Shown: piece by piece, positions 17,595 through 24,258 of the stretch | How positions within the stretch are numbered: the first letter of the stretch is position 1 | Layout of the letters: every line of letters starts with the position of its first letter | Assembly (NCBI GenBank): GCA_018385275.1 | Contig: JAHAZM010000039.1 | Location: 1-37,509 of the forward strand | Length of the DNA stretch: 37,509 nucleotides | Source of the DNA: Eubacteriales bacterium | GTDB lineage: Bacteria > Bacillota > Clostridia > Christensenellales > MB2-83 | Reading direction: 5' to 3' | Made by a program: the position numbers and the translations under genes | The notes under the pieces: model-generated | Database searches by the model: none | Told to the model about the DNA's origin: nothing | What the model saw: the letters and a program-made list of their open reading frames with translations, nothing else

Positions 17595-18149
17595 TTATAA
17601 GATGTGCGCTTTTATCAGCGCTTTTCGCAGCGGAAGGGCCAGCAGACCGGCCAGCACCGCCCCCACGACGGCATTGACGAACGACACGATGACGTTGGTC
17701 GAAACCGCCGCCAGCGCCGCTCCGAAAGTGCTTCCCGCCAGCAGCAGCGTGATGACTTTGCGGCCGATATAAAAGAAGAAATTGCTCAGAGAGCCGGCGA
17801 TCACGGCGGCGGTATTGAGCCGCGCGTCGCCCCCCTCTTTGCCTCTGGCATGAGCGATCCAGCCGCAGACCGCCGCCATGAGAAAGAACTGACAAAAAGT
17901 ATAAGGAGCGCTGGCCACGTGCGTGGCGCTCATCAAATCGGAAATCGACGAACCGATCCCGGCGGCCAACCCGCCGTATACGCCCCCGAACAGGATGCCG
18001 GCCAGCAGACACAGCGCGTTGGCGGCTTTCAGCATGACGGTCCCGCCGGCCGGCGACGGGATCTCGACCTTGATATACAAGGTCGAAACGTAGATCATCG
18101 CCGCCATGACCCCGACGAACGCGATTTTCTTGACGCTGATCTTCTTCAT
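17595..18149 (-). CDS. ECF transporter S component (substrate-binding membrane subunit)
   Basis: A 184-residue membrane protein with about six hydrophobic helices and the ECF S-component opening KIAFVGVMAAMIYVSTLYIKVEIP. The segment GTVMLKAANALCLLAGILFG and GGLAAGIGSSISDL also fits the S-component fold. Such proteins bind a vitamin or its precursor and use a shared EcfA/A'/T module encoded elsewhere. The divergent gene encodes a MocR/PdxR-type regulator, so pyridoxine or a related B6 vitamer is a reasonable guess, not a demonstration. The start is the ATG at 18149, with AGGAG 8 bases upstream. A GTG three codons earlier sits on the ribosome site. It could instead carry another small vitamin. 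Confidence 0.82.
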   Translation of the reverse strand: MKKISVKKIAFVGVMAAMIYVSTLYIKVEIPSPAGGTVMLKAANALCLLAGILFGGVYGGLAAGIGSSISDLMSATHVASAPYTFCQFFLMAAVCGWIAHARGKEGGDARLNTAAVIAGSLSNFFFYIGRKVITLLLAGSTFGAALAAVSTNVIVSFVNAVVGAVLAGLLALPLRKALIKAHIL

Positions 18150-18161
18150 TTTCCTCACTCC

Positions 18162-18189
18162 TTGACTTTTGCGATGAGTATAGTATAAT
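18162..18189 (+). promoter_or_regulatory. Promoter of the MocR-type regulator gene
   Basis: TTGACT (18162-18167), a 16-base spacer and TATAAT (18184-18189). The -10 lies inside the left arm of the inverted repeat at 18185-18204, as expected for autoregulation. Confidence 0.75.
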
Positions 18190-18209
18190 ACAAATTGGTA
18201 TTATCGCAA
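18182..18209 (-). promoter_or_regulatory. Divergent promoter of the ECF S-component gene
   Basis: On the minus strand TTGCGA (18209-18204), a 16-base spacer and TATACT (18187-18182). It overlaps the opposite promoter almost completely. Confidence 0.55.
18185..18204. repeat. Operator-like inverted repeat between divergent promoters
   Basis: ATAATAC (18185-18191) and GTATTAT (18198-18204) are exact complements around six bases. The minus strand includes ATACCA, the half-site known for GabR of the MocR family. A protein bound here would cover the -10 of one promoter and the spacer of the other. Confidence 0.6.
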
Positions 18210-18252
18210 TGCACAATTCACGATTATTTTATGTGGTCAGATGAGGTTTTTT

Positions 18253-19629
18253 ATGGAAAACATCCTGCTGGAACTGGACCGGAGTTCTTCCGTTCCGCTC
18301 TACGAACAAGTCTATGAAGCCTTCTCCGCGCGCATCCGGCGCGGAGAAATCGCCGCGGGCACAAGGCTTCCTTCCAAACGCACGCTCTGCGCCGACCTCG
18401 GCGTGAGCCGCAGCGTCGTCGAAAACGCACTTGACATGCTGCGCGCGGAAGGATATATCAGTACTCTGCCGCGCAGCGGATGCTACGTGATGCGTTGTGA
18501 GATCCTCCCCTCCGCTCCCCCCGTCGAAGCGCCGCCCGAGCGGGAACCCGAACCGGCGGCCGTCCGCTTCGATTATGCGACCGGAGACGTGGATACGAGC
18601 CGTTTCCCCTATACTTCCTGGTCAAGGCTTTTCCGCGAAACCGTCTGCTGCGGCAGCGATCTGCTGCAGCGGGGAGACGGCCGGGGAGACCCTGAGCTGC
18701 GGGCGGCTCTGGCAGATTTTCTCGGCGAATACAGGGGCGTGCGCTGTCAGGCGCGTCAGATCGTCGTCGGCGCCGGTATCGAATATCTGCTGGATCTGCT
18801 GATCCGGCTGTTTGATGATAAAACGGTCTTTGCCTGTGAGAATCCCGGCTATGCGGGCCTGTACCGTTCGATCCCGCAGCGCACCAGACTGATCGGTCTG
18901 GACGAGCGCGGCATCCGCGTCGACGAGTTGGCCGCCTCCGACGCAACCGTCGCGCTGGTGACGCCGTCCCATCAGTTTCCGCTGGGCATCACCATGCCCG
19001 TAGGACGCCGCACAGAACTGCTGAAATGGGCCTCCGTTCCCGGGCGTTGCCTGATCGAGGACGACTATGACAGCGAATTCCGCTACGGTCCCGGCGTCAT
19101 CCGCTCTCTGCAGGGTCTCGACGCCGGCGGGGATTCCGTCATTTATATGGGGACTTTCAGCCGCAGTATCGCCTCGTCCATCCGCATCGCCTATATGGTC
19201 CTGCCGCCCTCGCTTTCGGAACGATACGACGCGCGTTTCGGCCGCGCCGCCAGTACCGTCTCCCGTTTCGAACAGCAAACGTTGGCCCGTTTCATTTCCT
19301 GCGGCATGTACGCGCGCCACCTGCGGCGCATGACCAGCGTTTACCGCGGCAAACAGGAGATCCTCATTAATGAATTAAAAAAGAACCCGTCCCTGCTCGT
19401 CAGCGGGCAGGAAGCGGGTCTGCATTTTCTGGTCCGTACAAGGCGGCGCGAAGATCAGCTTCTTGCACGGGCATGGGGAAAAAAACTGCGTCTGCGTTTT
19501 TTGGGACAATACTATCTTGACCGGCGGCCGCCCGACGGACCCGGCGTCGCCGTCGTCGGCTACGCGGGGCTGGATCCGGACCGTCTTCCTCAGGCCGCCC
19601 GCGCGTTATTCGAGGTCCTCTCGGGCTAA
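18253..19629 (+). CDS. MocR/PdxR-type regulator (GntR HTH-aminotransferase fusion), PLP lysine replaced
   Basis: A 458-residue chimera. Residues 1-75 form a GntR winged helix (PLYEQVYEAFSARIRRGEI, GTRLPSKRTLCADLGVSRSVV, YISTLPRSGCYV). About 95-458 form a fold-type I aminotransferase-like domain with FACENPGYAGL, TPSHQFPLGITMPVGRR and LIEDDYDSEFRY. The motif that normally reads GTFSK and holds PLP as a Schiff base is GTFSR here: codon CGC at 19162-19164, residue 304. A classic internal aldimine is therefore impossible. The protein may sense ligand non-covalently or constitutively. GAGG six bases before the ATG at 18253 sets the start. It is divergent to an ECF S-component, which it probably regulates. 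Its end overlaps the convergent YgjP-like gene by 24 bases. Confidence 0.9.
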   Translation: MENILLELDRSSSVPLYEQVYEAFSARIRRGEIAAGTRLPSKRTLCADLGVSRSVVENALDMLRAEGYISTLPRSGCYVMRCEILPSAPPVEAPPEREPEPAAVRFDYATGDVDTSRFPYTSWSRLFRETVCCGSDLLQRGDGRGDPELRAALADFLGEYRGVRCQARQIVVGAGIEYLLDLLIRLFDDKTVFACENPGYAGLYRSIPQRTRLIGLDERGIRVDELAASDATVALVTPSHQFPLGITMPVGRRTELLKWASVPGRCLIEDDYDSEFRYGPGVIRSLQGLDAGGDSVIYMGTFSRSIASSIRIAYMVLPPSLSERYDARFGRAASTVSRFEQQTLARFISCGMYARHLRRMTSVYRGKQEILINELKKNPSLLVSGQEAGLHFLVRTRRREDQLLARAWGKKLRLRFLGQYYLDRRPPDGPGVAVVGYAGLDPDRLPQAARALFEVLSG

Positions 19630-20130
19630 GCTCTTTTCCCGTAAAAGCCTCATCCGGGCCCGATAGTCCGGCAGGACGCTTTCGATAAAAGCGTAAAACT
19701 CACGGGAATGATTTTTATAACGGATATGCGCCAGTTCATGCACGACGATCGCGTCGATCGCCTCCGGCGGCATATCGGCCAGCATTTCTGAAAACGACAG
19801 CCTGTTTTTGGCCGAACAGCTTCCCCAGCGACGGCGCGCCGTCCCGATCCGTAAGCCGGAGAACGTCACGTTCATCAAAGGCGCATAATGCTCCGTCCGC
19901 GCCGCGATCAGCGCCAGCAGTTCCCGCTTCTCGGCCGCGTCAAGCGAGCGGAACGTCCGCATCGGCGGCCGGGCCATTTGTGTTTGAATCCATTTTTCGT
20001 GCTTTAAAATGAATTTTTCGATTTCTTTCTTGCTTATATGCATAGGTGCGCGTATGAGCAATTTTCTGTCTCCGGTGATTTCGGCCGCCAGCGAACGCCG
20101 CTGCGAGCGGATCAATTCATACTCGATCAT
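19606..20130 (-). CDS. YgjP-like metal-dependent hydrolase (DUF45/M48-related)
   Basis: A 174-residue cytoplasmic protein with the zincin motif VVHELAHIRYKNHS, that is H-E-x-x-H plus a third histidine, and the family segment RRRWGSCSAKNRLSFS. This is the core of the YgjP/DUF45 family, often paired with restriction systems but also found alone, as here. It is short for the family, lacking some N-terminal sequence, but the catalytic region is complete. The 3' end overlaps the convergent MocR gene. The substrate is unknown. Confidence 0.85.
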   Translation of the reverse strand: MIEYELIRSQRRSLAAEITGDRKLLIRAPMHISKKEIEKFILKHEKWIQTQMARPPMRTFRSLDAAEKRELLALIAARTEHYAPLMNVTFSGLRIGTARRRWGSCSAKNRLSFSEMLADMPPEAIDAIVVHELAHIRYKNHSREFYAFIESVLPDYRARMRLLREKSLAREDLE

Positions 20131-20241
20131 CGTTTTTCCTCCGCCCGATCAGTTTATCACACAAAAAAACGAAGCGCAACAGAATAATCCTTCTTTTCAC
20201 TGCGCATACTGAAGAAAAAGAAGTTGAAAGGAAGAATTCTT

Positions 20242-20409
20242 ATGAAAAAAATTCTGATCCTGCTGCTGGCCGGCGCCGTCGTAGCCGCGTGCGTCGCCTG
20301 CACGAGCCCGACCCCCTCGCCTTCTCCCCGTTATACGCTGCCGACGCCCTCGCCGACCGGGACGCTGAATCTGCTGCCCGACGCGACACCCACCGTGAAC
20401 CCCACATAA
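20242..20409 (+). CDS. Small Pro/Thr-rich lipoprotein
   Basis: A 55-residue predicted lipoprotein: Lys-start signal peptide (MKKILILLLAGAVVAACVAC), with Cys at 16 and 19 as lipobox candidates, then a tail built of T/S-P dipeptides (SPTPSPSPRYTLPTPSP). There is no globular domain. AAGGAAG lies 8 bases before the ATG, supporting real translation. Similar Pro/Thr linkers occur in the transglutaminase-like lipoprotein and the SH3b protein of this window. It could be a cell-wall spacer peptide or the leftover anchor of a larger lipoprotein. Confidence 0.6.
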   Translation: MKKILILLLAGAVVAACVACTSPTPSPSPRYTLPTPSPTGTLNLLPDATPTVNPT

Positions 20410-20437
20410 GATAAGACTTTATTTTTTACGGAAAATA

Positions 20438-20446
20438 TGGTATACT
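20438..20446 (+). promoter_or_regulatory. Extended -10 promoter of the ApbE-like cluster
   Basis: TGG-TATACT, an extended -10 element with only a poor -35 upstream. The predicted start of transcription falls inside the left arm of the following hairpin. Confidence 0.5.
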
Positions 20447-20475
20447 ACTCCCGTGTAAAAAACACGGGAGTTTTT
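20447..20475 (+). terminator. Hairpin serving as terminator and ribosome-site shield
   Basis: A perfect 10-bp stem, ACTCCCGTGT with ACACGGGAGT, loop AAAAA, then TTTTT. It can terminate the small-lipoprotein transcript. Its right arm contains GGGAG, the ribosome binding site of the next gene, six bases before the ATG. Confidence 0.8.
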
Positions 20476-20476
20476 G

Positions 20477-21442
20477 ATGATGAAAAAAAGGATCCTCGCA
20501 CTCGGGCTTCTCGTCTGTCTGCTGCTGGCGGGCTGTACGGTCGACCCGATCAAAGAGCCGAGCACTACGCATTCGCGGCTCGTAACAGACGTCTACGTGA
20601 GCATCTACACGCCGGACAACACGGACGACGTGGTTTTTTCCGACGCCTTTGAAGCGGCGCAATTCTATGCCGAAGACTGCTATCGCCAACTGGAACGGCT
20701 TAACACCGAAGGATTCGTGACGGCCGACGACGATTTTCTCGCGCTCATGACCGATATTCTGAACGCGGCCGACGCCGGCAGCTCCCCTCTCCGGGAAACT
20801 CTCATCGCGCTTTGGTTCGGCGTCGAGGGAGGTTCCGTGCCTTCGGATGAGACACTGGCCGACGCCGTTCAGCGATTCCGCGCCGCTTCCGTCACCATAG
20901 AAGACCGTACCGTGCGTCTCCGCGGCGAGGGCTGCCTCGTGACGATCAATCCCATGCTGGAGGTGCGGATGCTGTCGCGGATCCGCGCCGTCCTCCTGCG
21001 GCACGGCATCACGCTGGCGCGCATCACGGTCGGTTCCGTCACGGGCACAATCGGTCGTTTTGACGTAAACGTCTCCGTCTCCTACGGGGAAAACGAACGC
21101 GTCGCGGGTTCCGCGGTCCTCACCGACGCCAACGTCTGCTCTCTCAGCGTTTTCAGCCGGTATTTCTACACGGGTGAAACGCTCTGTCACGGCTTTATCG
21201 ACGTGAAAACAGGCCGCCCGGCGCAAAACGATCTCTCCGGAATCCACATTTTCTTTACCGACAACGCTTCGGCTTTGTTTTTGGGCTACACCGCTCTCTG
21301 TCTCGACAGCGCCGCCGACGCCGCCCGCTTTCTCGGCGACGCGTCCGTCGACGCCGTGATCCTCCGCCGCGACGGCACGATGATTACCGTCGGCGGCGTC
21401 GGCTCGTCCATTCCCTTCCAGTCATCGGGAGGCGTCGGATGA
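20477..21442 (+). CDS. ApbE-like lipoprotein, probably catalytically degenerate
   Basis: A 321-residue lipoprotein (lipobox LAGC) whose C-terminal half resembles ApbE, the Mg-dependent FAD:protein FMN transferase that flavinylates extracytoplasmic proteins. CHGFIDVKTGRPAQNDLSG matches the family's H-I-I-D-P-x-T-G-x-P. The following segment is IHIFFTDNASALFLGYTAL, where the family usually has T/A-D-A-L-S-T-A-L with a metal-binding Asp; here it is Ser. The G-G-I-A-K-G-Y-A-x-D segment of active enzymes is not recognisable either. It may bind flavin without transferring it. It overlaps the NusG-II gene by 4 bases (ATGA) in a three-gene coupled cluster. The start at 20477 follows GGGAG. Confidence 0.7.
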   Translation: MMKKRILALGLLVCLLLAGCTVDPIKEPSTTHSRLVTDVYVSIYTPDNTDDVVFSDAFEAAQFYAEDCYRQLERLNTEGFVTADDDFLALMTDILNAADAGSSPLRETLIALWFGVEGGSVPSDETLADAVQRFRAASVTIEDRTVRLRGEGCLVTINPMLEVRMLSRIRAVLLRHGITLARITVGSVTGTIGRFDVNVSVSYGENERVAGSAVLTDANVCSLSVFSRYFYTGETLCHGFIDVKTGRPAQNDLSGIHIFFTDNASALFLGYTALCLDSAADAARFLGDASVDAVILRRDGTMITVGGVGSSIPFQSSGGVG

Positions 21443-21771
21443 AAAAAACTCTGCTGGCCGCCGGTATCCTGCTGGCGCTCTTCGCCGTCCTTTGGCTCGT
21501 CGGCTTTCTCACGGACGGCGGAACGGTCGTCCGCGTCTATCTGGACGGCGCGCTGTACGCAACGGCAAAACTGGACAAACCCGCCGTCATCCGTATCGAA
21601 CGGGACGGCGTTTTGCTCAATGAAGTCGTGATAGAGAACGGAAAAGCCTACGTCCGCACCGCCTCCTGCCCCGATCAGATCTGTGTCCACACCGCTCCGA
21701 TCACCGCCGACGGCGGCAGCGTGATCTGCCTGCCGAACCGGGTCGTGGTCAAAACCGGAGGCGCGCCGTGA
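21439..21771 (+). CDS. NusG domain II-containing membrane-anchored protein
   Basis: A 110-residue protein with one N-terminal transmembrane helix (LLAAGILLALFAVLWLVGFL) and an extracellular NusG-domain-II-like beta domain. The domain ends in the typical CPDQICVHTAPI and ICLPNRVVV with the conserved cysteine pair. The family is routinely found next to ApbE and Gx-transporter genes in Firmicutes and is suspected, not proven, to act in flavin- or quinone-based extracytoplasmic redox. It overlaps both neighbours by 4 bases. Confidence 0.85.
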   Translation: MKKTLLAAGILLALFAVLWLVGFLTDGGTVVRVYLDGALYATAKLDKPAVIRIERDGVLLNEVVIENGKAYVRTASCPDQICVHTAPITADGGSVICLPNRVVVKTGGAP

Positions 21772-22244
21772 AAGCGTCCGTTCTCGCCCGCGCGGGGCTC
21801 CTGACCGCCGCGACGGCGATCCTGGCTTACCTCGACAGCCTCATCCCGACGCCTCTGCCCGGGATCAAACTGGGGCTGGCCAACGTCGGCGTGCTGCTGA
21901 CGTTTTACATCCTCGGCGGCGGAACGGCTTCCGTCGTCAGTCTGCTGCGCGTGCTGATCGTGACTCTGATCACGGGTTTTTCCGCTTTCCCGTACAGTCT
22001 GGCCGGCGCGGCGGCGGCTTTGGCCGTAACGCTGCTGATGGGAAAAGACAGCGACCCGCGCCTGACCAGCGTGCTCGGCGCGGCCGCGCACACGGTCGCT
22101 CAGATCTGCGTCGCGGTCGTGATTCTGTCCGAACCAAGGCTGTTCCTGACCTATCTGCCTCTCATCGGCGCGGCCGGCGTGCTCTGCGGATTCCTGACCG
22201 GCACTGCCGTTCGCTGCGCGCTGCCCCTGATAAGTAAGATTTGA
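21768..22244 (+). CDS. Gx transporter family / heptaprenyl diphosphate synthase component I-like membrane protein
   Basis: A 158-residue protein with about five hydrophobic helices and the family opening LDSLIPTPLPGIKLGLANVGVLL. It is related to ECF S-components such as EetB/FmnA and is often annotated as HepS/GerCA-like 'heptaprenyl diphosphate synthase component I'. It may move or bind a flavin or isoprenoid precursor. The start is GTG, overlapping the upstream stop by 4 bases (GTGA), so it depends on translational coupling. It is the last gene of the ApbE-like cluster. Confidence 0.82.
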   Translation: MKASVLARAGLLTAATAILAYLDSLIPTPLPGIKLGLANVGVLLTFYILGGGTASVVSLLRVLIVTLITGFSAFPYSLAGAAAALAVTLLMGKDSDPRLTSVLGAAAHTVAQICVAVVILSEPRLFLTYLPLIGAAGVLCGFLTGTAVRCALPLISKI

Positions 22245-22251
22245 CTTTGTC

Positions 22252-22277
22252 GCGGTTTTATTATAGACTAAAACCGC
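22252..22277 (+). repeat. Inverted repeat before the SH3b gene
   Basis: GCGGTTTT (22252-22259) and AAAACCGC (22270-22277) are exact complements around ATTATAGACT, directly before AGGAGG. TTGACT at 22241-22246 with TATAGA at 22262-22267 could be a promoter with a short 15-base spacer. In that case the repeat would be an operator over the -10. Confidence 0.5.
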
Positions 22278-22293
22278 AGGAGGATCCCTCGAT

Positions 22294-23217
22294 ATGAATG
22301 CCGTGAGAAGACTCGTCTTCTTTCTTTTCATCAGTATATTTCTCGTCACGCTCGTCGCCTCTATGGCCGTGGGCGGTTTTATGATCGCCGGCGAACTCTC
22401 CTCGCTGACGTTGATCCTGAACGAGGGTATGACTGCCCGCGCCGAGTATATCCTGACAGGCACAGGCCGGGATAAACTCTCCAACTACTTTACGGACGAG
22501 TATCTCCTCCTTTCCGACATCACCGAACAACGGCTCGTTTACGCGCGCTTCAAAGTGACCGAACACGCCTATCGGCTTGAACCCGAGCGTTTCTGGTGCT
22601 GGCCGTGGAACGTCCGTCTTACCGTGACCGTACGCGAATACATGCCTTATCTGAACGGTTATTTGCCGGAATCCGCCATGACGGAAAGCGAAAAACTGAG
22701 CGGTGAAGCGATTTTTCTCCCCTCCTGGCCGAGTCGCGAATGGCGCTTGACTTTTATCAAAACCGACGGTTTCTGGAAAATTGACAGGATGGACTTCGTT
22801 CGGATCCTGCCCAAGCCGTCCGATCCGCACGATCATACGCCCGCGCCCGTGACCGCGACTCCGACCGCGCCGCCGTCCACGGCTGCGGCGACCCGCACGC
22901 CCACTCCGACGCCGACTCGTACGCCGTCTCCGACTCCCACGCCGACTCTCACTCCGACTCCCACGCCGTCTCCCACGCCGTCTCCGACTCCTACGCCGAC
23001 GCCTGCGCCGGATTTGCCGACGGCCACCGTATCGGTCAGCAGCGGAAGCAAGCTTTACGTCCGCAGCGGCCCCGGGACGAACTACTCCCGCATCGGTTCT
23101 CTTTCCAACGGCGCTTCCGTCATCGTACTGGAACGCGGCGCCCAATGGACCGCCATTTCCTACAACGACGGCGTCGGTTACGTCTCGACGACTTATCTTC
23201 GTTTTCCGGAGAATTGA
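22294..23217 (+). CDS. Membrane-anchored protein with Thr/Pro linker and SH3b domain
   Basis: A 307-residue protein. An N-terminal transmembrane helix (about 5-30) is followed by an NTF2-like-looking extracytoplasmic region to about 180 (WRLTFIKTDGFWKIDRMDF). A linker at about 185-245 is almost wholly Thr-Pro/Ser-Pro dipeptides. The C-terminal bacterial SH3 domain reads KLYVRSGPGTNYSRIGSL, and ends GVGYVSTTYLRF. SH3b domains usually bind peptidoglycan cross-bridges, so the protein probably spans from membrane to wall. AGGAGG lies 10 bases upstream of the ATG. The dus gene follows with a 1-base gap. Confidence 0.82.
   Translation: MNAVRRLVFFLFISIFLVTLVASMAVGGFMIAGELSSLTLILNEGMTARAEYILTGTGRDKLSNYFTDEYLLLSDITEQRLVYARFKVTEHAYRLEPERFWCWPWNVRLTVTVREYMPYLNGYLPESAMTESEKLSGEAIFLPSWPSREWRLTFIKTDGFWKIDRMDFVRILPKPSDPHDHTPAPVTATPTAPPSTAAATRTPTPTPTRTPSPTPTPTLTPTPTPSPTPSPTPTPTPAPDLPTATVSVSSGSKLYVRSGPGTNYSRIGSLSNGASVIVLERGAQWTAISYNDGVGYVSTTYLRFPEN
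22842..23012 (+). repeat. Low-complexity (ACNCCG)n-like tract encoding the Thr/Pro linker
   Basis: Degenerate tandem hexamers of the type ACTCCGACGCC encode alternating Thr/Ser and Pro. Codons vary between units, so selection appears to act on the protein. Length variation between strains is likely. Confidence 0.7.
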
Positions 23218-23218
23218 T

Positions 23219-24172
23219 TTGAACGCTCTTGACATCCTCTCCAATCCAACTCTTCTGGCTCCCATGGCCGGCGTCACAGACCTGCCCTTCAGAACCCTCT
23301 GTCGGGAAATGGGCGCCGGTCTCGTTTTTACCGAAATGGTCAGCGCCAAGGGTCTGTCCTATGAAAACGAGAATTCCTCCTGCCTGCTGGTCGGAGAAAA
23401 CGAAGCGCCGCCCGTCGGCGTTCAGCTTTTCGGTCATGATCCGCGCATCATCGCCGAAATCTGTTCCGGCGAACATCTGAAGCGTTTCGACGTTCTCGAC
23501 CTCAATATGGGCTGTCCGATGCACAAGATCGTGACCAACGGCGACGGATCGGCGCTCATGAAACACCCTGAGACCGCCGAACAGGTCATCCGGGCTGCGG
23601 TCAGAGCCGTCGACGGCCGGATCCCGGTCAGCGTGAAATTCCGCGCCGGCTGGTGCGCCGGCAGCGTCAACGCCGTCGAATTCGGTCAAATGTGCGAACG
23701 GGCCGGCGCTTCCTTTCTCACGCTGCACGCGCGCACGCGCGAAATGATGTACTCGGGCAAAGCCGACCGTGATCTGATCCGCCGGCTGAAGCGCTCCGTT
23801 TCGATCCCCGTCGTAGGCAACGGCGATATTTTTTCGGCGCAGGACGCGCTGTCCATGCTGGAGCAGACCGGCTGCGACGCGGTCATGGTGGCCCGCGGCG
23901 CCCGCGGCAAGCCCTGGCTCTTCCGTCAGATCCACGAGCTGCTGGACGGCCGGTCCGTGACCGAACCGGACATCGAGGAAAAGCGCGCTCTGGCGATCCG
24001 TCAGCTCGATATGCTCATCGCCCTCAAAGGAGAGCGCTCCGCGGTTCTGGACATGAGGAAGCACTTTTCCTGGTACGTTTCCGGATCCCCCGGTTCGGCG
24101 CTCCTGCGCTCCCGGTTTACCGCCGCCGCTTCCGCCGATGAAATGCGCGAGCTGGTCCGGCAATGGGTTTAA
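23219..24172 (+). CDS. tRNA-dihydrouridine synthase
   Basis: A 317-residue FMN enzyme that reduces uridines in the tRNA D-loop. The family motifs are LLAPMAGVTDLPFR, LNMGCPMHKI with the catalytic cysteine, HARTREMMYSGKADRD, VVGNGDIFS, and VMVARGARGKPWLF. Overall it resembles DusB. The start is a TTG at 23219 with GGAGA six bases upstream; the stop of the SH3b gene overlaps that leader. Length matches the family. Confidence 0.93.
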   Translation: MNALDILSNPTLLAPMAGVTDLPFRTLCREMGAGLVFTEMVSAKGLSYENENSSCLLVGENEAPPVGVQLFGHDPRIIAEICSGEHLKRFDVLDLNMGCPMHKIVTNGDGSALMKHPETAEQVIRAAVRAVDGRIPVSVKFRAGWCAGSVNAVEFGQMCERAGASFLTLHARTREMMYSGKADRDLIRRLKRSVSIPVVGNGDIFSAQDALSMLEQTGCDAVMVARGARGKPWLFRQIHELLDGRSVTEPDIEEKRALAIRQLDMLIALKGERSAVLDMRKHFSWYVSGSPGSALLRSRFTAAASADEMRELVRQWV

Positions 24173-24258
24173 TCTTCATCAATATGTAACAATTTTCCCC
24201 GCTCCCGCTGTTTTTAAATGATATAATAAGTTTATCAATTAAATAAGGAGTGTTTCTT

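Noticed and set aside
22842-23012. Repeated hexamers as a possible CRISPR or microsatellite array
   Set aside because: Units are degenerate, have no spacers and lie in frame within the Thr/Pro linker of an intact gene.
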